Positions 6,337 to 6,424 of a stretch of DNA of 6,424 nt are shown one piece after another; within the stretch, counting starts at the first letter, position 1; each line of letters starts with the position of its first letter. The notes below the pieces were generated by a model, which saw only the letters and a list, made by a program, of their open reading frames with translations, searched no databases and had not been told where the DNA came from. The stretch is from Planctomycetota bacterium (GTDB lineage: Bacteria; Planctomycetota; Brocadiia; JAJRTI01): assembly GCA_024278415.1 (NCBI GenBank), contig JAJRTI010000990.1:1-6424 (forward strand), in the 5' to 3' direction. Both the position numbers and the translations under genes were made by a program.

Positions 6337-6385
6337 CATCTGTGGGGCTCTCACCCCTGCCACACGACTGAGACCTCATGGCTCT

Positions 6386-6424
6386 TGACCCCGACAGGGG
6401 TCATACAACATAGCCCGGGGTTGC
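6386..6424. repeat. Palindromic intergenic repeat, cut by the right edge
   Basis: TGACCCC, loop GACA, GGGGTCA forms a perfect 7-bp hairpin at 6386-6403. It is followed by TACAACATA and then GCCCGGGGTTGC, which looks like the first arm of a second GC-rich hairpin ending at the window edge. From memory, a hairpin of this type next to an ACAACATAGCCCGGGGTTGC-like block is a widely dispersed intergenic repeat in several environmental bacterial phyla; this is recollection, not a search result. No gene is seen from 6161 to the window end. Confidence 0.55.

Noticed and set aside
6040..6363. Small - strand open frame of 107 codons at the right end
   Set aside because: It overlaps the conserved 3' end of the GH-like gene and the hairpin-rich tail; no ribosome binding site or domain is visible.

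Overview
This is a 6.4 kb piece of a GC-rich bacterial genome. All three protein-coding genes lie on the + strand: a hybrid sensor histidine kinase cut by the left edge (2-1924), a REC/HD-GYP response regulator (2292-3362), and a large exported glycoside-hydrolase-like protein (3410-6160). The lineage cannot be proved from the sequence. GC-rich codon use, the GHL6-like/GH42-middle-domain protein, and palindromic and heptanucleotide intergenic repeats fit an uncultured PVC-type or Hydrogenedentota-like environmental bacterium. That placement is low-confidence and rests on general recollection.

Layout. The kinase has the order PAS (partial), GAF, HisKA, HATPase_c, REC, with every catalytic motif visible. 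A 367 bp gap (1925-2291) follows. It carries decayed heptad repeats, two compact hairpins, an imperfect inverted repeat with roughly 25-base arms, and a perfect 16 bp dyad just before the next gene. The response regulator then begins at an ATG with a good Shine-Dalgarno sequence. Its receiver and HD-GYP residues are all present, so it should be an active c-di-GMP phosphodiesterase. After 47 bp the third gene begins with its own Shine-Dalgarno and a Sec signal peptide. It encodes an N-terminal carbohydrate-binding-like beta domain, a probable TIM barrel, a GH42-middle-like flavodoxin-type domain and C-terminal beta regions. The last 264 bp (6161-6424) hold no convincing gene. They contain hairpins, heptad duplications and the start of a palindromic repeat that runs off the right edge.

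Working together. Kinase and HD-GYP regulator are probably partners: a soluble PAS/GAF sensory input controlling c-di-GMP breakdown. The exported carbohydrate-active protein follows on the same strand and could be co-transcribed, but the functional link is inference from position. The gene families are recognisable. The less ordinary material is the repeat content of the gaps, the uncharacterised enzymatic specificity of the exported protein, and a GC-rich in-frame insertion-like segment within it.
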